Below, one piece after another: positions 61,773 to 64,000 of a stretch of DNA of 64,000 bases. Each line of letters opens with the position of its first letter. The first letter of the stretch is position 1. The notes under the pieces were generated by a model, which made no database searches, was not told where the DNA came from, and saw only the letters and a program-made list of their open reading frames with translations. The stretch comes from Bacteroidota bacterium (lineage in GTDB: Bacteria > Bacteroidota > Bacteroidia > Palsa-965), in NCBI GenBank assembly GCA_003153435.1, contig PLYR01000137.1, positions 20,356 through 84,355 on the forward strand, written 5' to 3'. A program made the position numbers and the translations under genes.

Positions 61773-64000
61773 TTAATCAATAATGATCCTTTTTGTAACC
61801 ATTCCATTCTCACTTCCTATCTGTAGGAAATACACACCTTTAGGATATGAATTGAGATCGAATTGCTTGCTTATTGATCCGGAGAGCATTCCACACTGCT
61901 CTGCACTTAGCAGTTGACCAAGGGTATTGAACACCTTGATGCTGACATTCTGCCTTGAATTCAGATCCATAGACAAGTTAAAGAATCCTGAATTTGGATT
62001 CGGATAGAGCCTGACATTATTAACTACCTCAAACAAATCATGAATTCCAGCCGGTAACGGAGTGATATTTCCTGTATTCGATCTCGAATTTTCATAGTTG
62101 ATGGAAGCATGTGTCGGCGTGCATGGTGATGGGTTCACAACTGCAATCCTGTAAAAAAGGTTATGGGCATGAGGTGGATTATTATCCGTATAGGTGAATA
62201 CGTTATTGGGGATAGAATCCAGCTTTGTAAGCTTATTGTAAACGGTATCCCTGTAAATAAAATAGGTTCCGAATACAAGTCCTTCATAATTATCCCAGAT
62301 AAGGTTTACAGTACCCCCTACTCCCTGGTTCACGGTCAGGTGAACCGTTTTATGGGAAGGACTCATTGGTGACTCTTCACCACATGTATCTACCTCTGAG
62401 ATCTTATATCGGAAGCTCCTGGTCTGTGGGTTAGCCAGGGTGTCGATAAAGGTGCTCAGGTGTGCATAGGGAGAGTTTCCTGCAAGGAAATACACTCCGC
62501 TGGATGTACTTTCCTTATAAATGTTAAAGGACTTGATAGTGGTTGAAACAGGTTTATCCCAGATGATCATATTCTTCCGTGATCCGGTATCTACCGTTAC
62601 TTCACAGATCGAGATTGCTGAAGGAGACGTCTGAGGAACTACTGCATCCAATGTACCAACACATCCTCCGTGATCAGTTACCAACACATGGTAATTGCCT
62701 GCTGCAACGCCTGAAATATTTTGCGCTACCGAAGCATTTGACCAGGAATAAGTATAAGGAGTGGTACCGCCTGTTACGGAGATATTAATAGAACCACCAG
62801 TTCCATTGGAGCAGTTAGCGTTGGTTATAGACCCTGTTGTGACAACTGGTCCTCCATTATTGCTGATAGCTACCTGAGCAGAATCTACACAACCGTTATT
62901 ATCCGTCAATTTTATATTATATGAACCGGCAGCAAGGTTTCCTGCTGTAGCCGTGTTAGCTCCAGAACTCCAACTATAAGTATATGGAGCAGTTCCCCCT
63001 CCGGCTGTTACGGTGGCTGTTCCATCGGACAGACCGCAGCTAGCCTTGGTTGTAACCATTGAAATCGTTTCAGCTCCGGGCTGTGTGACGATAACGTTTG
63101 CAGTAGCGGTACAGTTTCCTACATCAGTTACGCTTACCTGATAAGGCCCTGCCAGCAGGAAGCTTATGTTAGCGCTGTGACTACCATTTGACCAGGAATA
63201 GGCATAAGGAGCAGTTCCTCCGATGACTGAAATACTGATGGCTCCGGTTGCCTGCCCATAACAGTTAGGACTTGTCGTGGAATTAACGCCAATCACCGGA
63301 CCAAGCGTATCGCTCACTGTAGCAGGAGCAATAGAAGCACAGTTATTGGCATCGGTTACTGTTACCAAATAAATACCGGAGTGAAGACTATCCGCCGTGG
63401 CGGTCATCGATCCATTGCTCCATGTATAATGATATGGACTGGTGCCGCCCGTAACCGCAACAATGGCTGTACCGGTATGTTTTCCGCATTTGCTCTTAGT
63501 CGTAGTGACAGTCAGACTTGGACTGGTAGATGCGCCAATAACTGCCGTTCCGGTCGATGAACAATTGTGCGCATCTGTCACCGTCACAGTATAAGTTCCA
63601 GCAGCGAGATTGCTCACAGCCGTGTTAGTCTGAGGTGGAACAAGGTGCCAGGAATACGTGTAAGGAGTAGTTCCTCCTGTTGCACCTACGATAGCCTGAC
63701 CATTGGCCAGGTTACAGGTCGTTGCAACTACGGTTGTTGTTGGAGTGATAACTGTAGGTTGACCAATCGTAGCAATTGCATTCGCAGGACAGCCCGCTGA
63801 ATCGGTAACCGTAACGGTATAGACTCCTGCCGCCAATCCGGTTGCAGTGTCATTTGTCTGAACTGGAGCGGTAGACCAGGAATAGGTATAAGGAAGAGTA
63901 CCATTAGCAGGCAGTACCACGGCCTTCCCGGTTGATGCACCAAAGCATGTGGCATTGATGGCTGTTGTGGAAGCTGTAATACTACAATTCTTTACTTTGA
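61773..64000 (-). CDS. SprB-repeat surface protein with T9SS sorting domain (5' part outside window)
   Basis: The frame is open to the window end (codons run up to KVKNCSITASTTAIN), so the N-terminus lies beyond 64000. About 740 residues are seen. Six SprB-type repeats (GGTTPYTYSWSN followed by AAGTYTVTVTDANNC-like ends; Cys in each) lie next to the window end, followed by a fibronectin-type III-like pair (MIIWDKPVSTTIKSFNIYKE, VNLIWDNYEG) and a type A sorting domain (VRLYPNPNSGFFNLSM, KGVYFLQIGSENG). SprB is a mobile adhesin in gliding; related proteins are surface adhesins. A repeat-rich adhesin is likely. It ends at a strong terminator. Confidence 0.9.
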   Translation of the reverse strand, partial: KVKNCSITASTTAINATCFGASTGKAVVLPANGTLPYTYSWSTAPVQTNDTATGLAAGVYTVTVTDSAGCPANAIATIGQPTVITPTTTVVATTCNLANGQAIVGATGGTTPYTYSWHLVPPQTNTAVSNLAAGTYTVTVTDAHNCSSTGTAVIGASTSPSLTVTTTKSKCGKHTGTAIVAVTGGTSPYHYTWSNGSMTATADSLHSGIYLVTVTDANNCASIAPATVSDTLGPVIGVNSTTSPNCYGQATGAISISVIGGTAPYAYSWSNGSHSANISFLLAGPYQVSVTDVGNCTATANVIVTQPGAETISMVTTKASCGLSDGTATVTAGGGTAPYTYSWSSGANTATAGNLAAGSYNIKLTDNNGCVDSAQVAISNNGGPVVTTGSITNANCSNGTGGSINISVTGGTTPYTYSWSNASVAQNISGVAAGNYHVLVTDHGGCVGTLDAVVPQTSPSAISICEVTVDTGSRKNMIIWDKPVSTTIKSFNIYKESTSSGVYFLAGNSPYAHLSTFIDTLANPQTRSFRYKISEVDTCGEESPMSPSHKTVHLTVNQGVGGTVNLIWDNYEGLVFGTYFIYRDTVYNKLTKLDSIPNNVFTYTDNNPPHAHNLFYRIAVVNPSPCTPTHASINYENSRSNTGNITPLPAGIHDLFEVVNNVRLYPNPNSGFFNLSMDLNSRQNVSIKVFNTLGQLLSAEQCGMLSGSISKQFDLNSYPKGVYFLQIGSENGMVTKRIIID

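Overview
The window is chromosomal DNA of a Bacteroidota bacterium; class and genus cannot be fixed from the sequence. The evidence is the type IX secretion C-terminal sorting domains on three secreted proteins, SprB-type repeats, two PorE-like OmpA/propeller lipid-envelope proteins, a tmRNA with tag GESNYALAA, Bacteroidota-type promoter boxes (TAnnTTTG), the scarcity of Shine-Dalgarno sites, and the many outer-membrane barrels and Reg_prop/Y_Y_Y sensors. No phage, IS element or CRISPR array was seen.

Layout. 1-2.4 kb: oxidative-stress and iron genes (catalase, YceI, an outer-membrane barrel, and a divergent ferritin). 2.8-10.5 kb: a signalling island with a CheB-CheR-PAS-kinase-receiver hybrid, then a reverse-strand set of receiver, small protein, triple-PAS protein, hybrid kinase and Hpt that together could form a complete phosphorelay. 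10.6-16.8 kb: a reverse operon of a PorE-like OmpA protein, a PSD/PsiD-like decarboxylase, a DUF155 protein, a class I aminotransferase and a cyanophycinase-like peptidase. 17.0-20.4 kb: a stress protein, a 672-base array of 32 units kept in an exact 21-base register, an SDR, a GIY-YIG protein, a nest of palindromes and the tmRNA. 20.4-24.5 kb: small membrane protein, DUF1569, metallophosphoesterase, and an ECF sigma factor with a barrel-tipped anti-sigma-like partner. 24.8-34.8 kb: secreted T9SS cargo, two phasin-like proteins with an alpha/beta hydrolase, a second GIY-YIG protein, an LRR-TPR protein.

34.9-40.4 kb: biotin operon bioB-barrel-bioF-bioD-bioA followed by a queuosine-precursor transporter. 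40.5-41.7 kb: trmD and rplS with a strong terminator. 41.8-49.3 kb, reverse strand: aroC with a second PorE-like gene, then guaA, a LysM/periplasmic-binding protein and hemF. 49.4-53.6 kb: histidine degradation (hutI, ftcD) with a membrane glycosyltransferase between. 53.8-64 kb: membrane patatin, CvfB and VF530 proteins, a lipoprotein, a propeller-SpoIIE sensor phosphatase, and the C-terminal part of a SprB-repeat surface protein that leaves the window.

Most genes are core or ordinary accessory genes. The least explained structures are non-coding: the 21-base-register array (17635-18306) and the palindromic element beside the tmRNA (19704-19963). Several promoters also place the start codon about six bases from the -7 box, suggesting leaderless mRNAs for bioB, trmD, aroC and a VF530-type gene.
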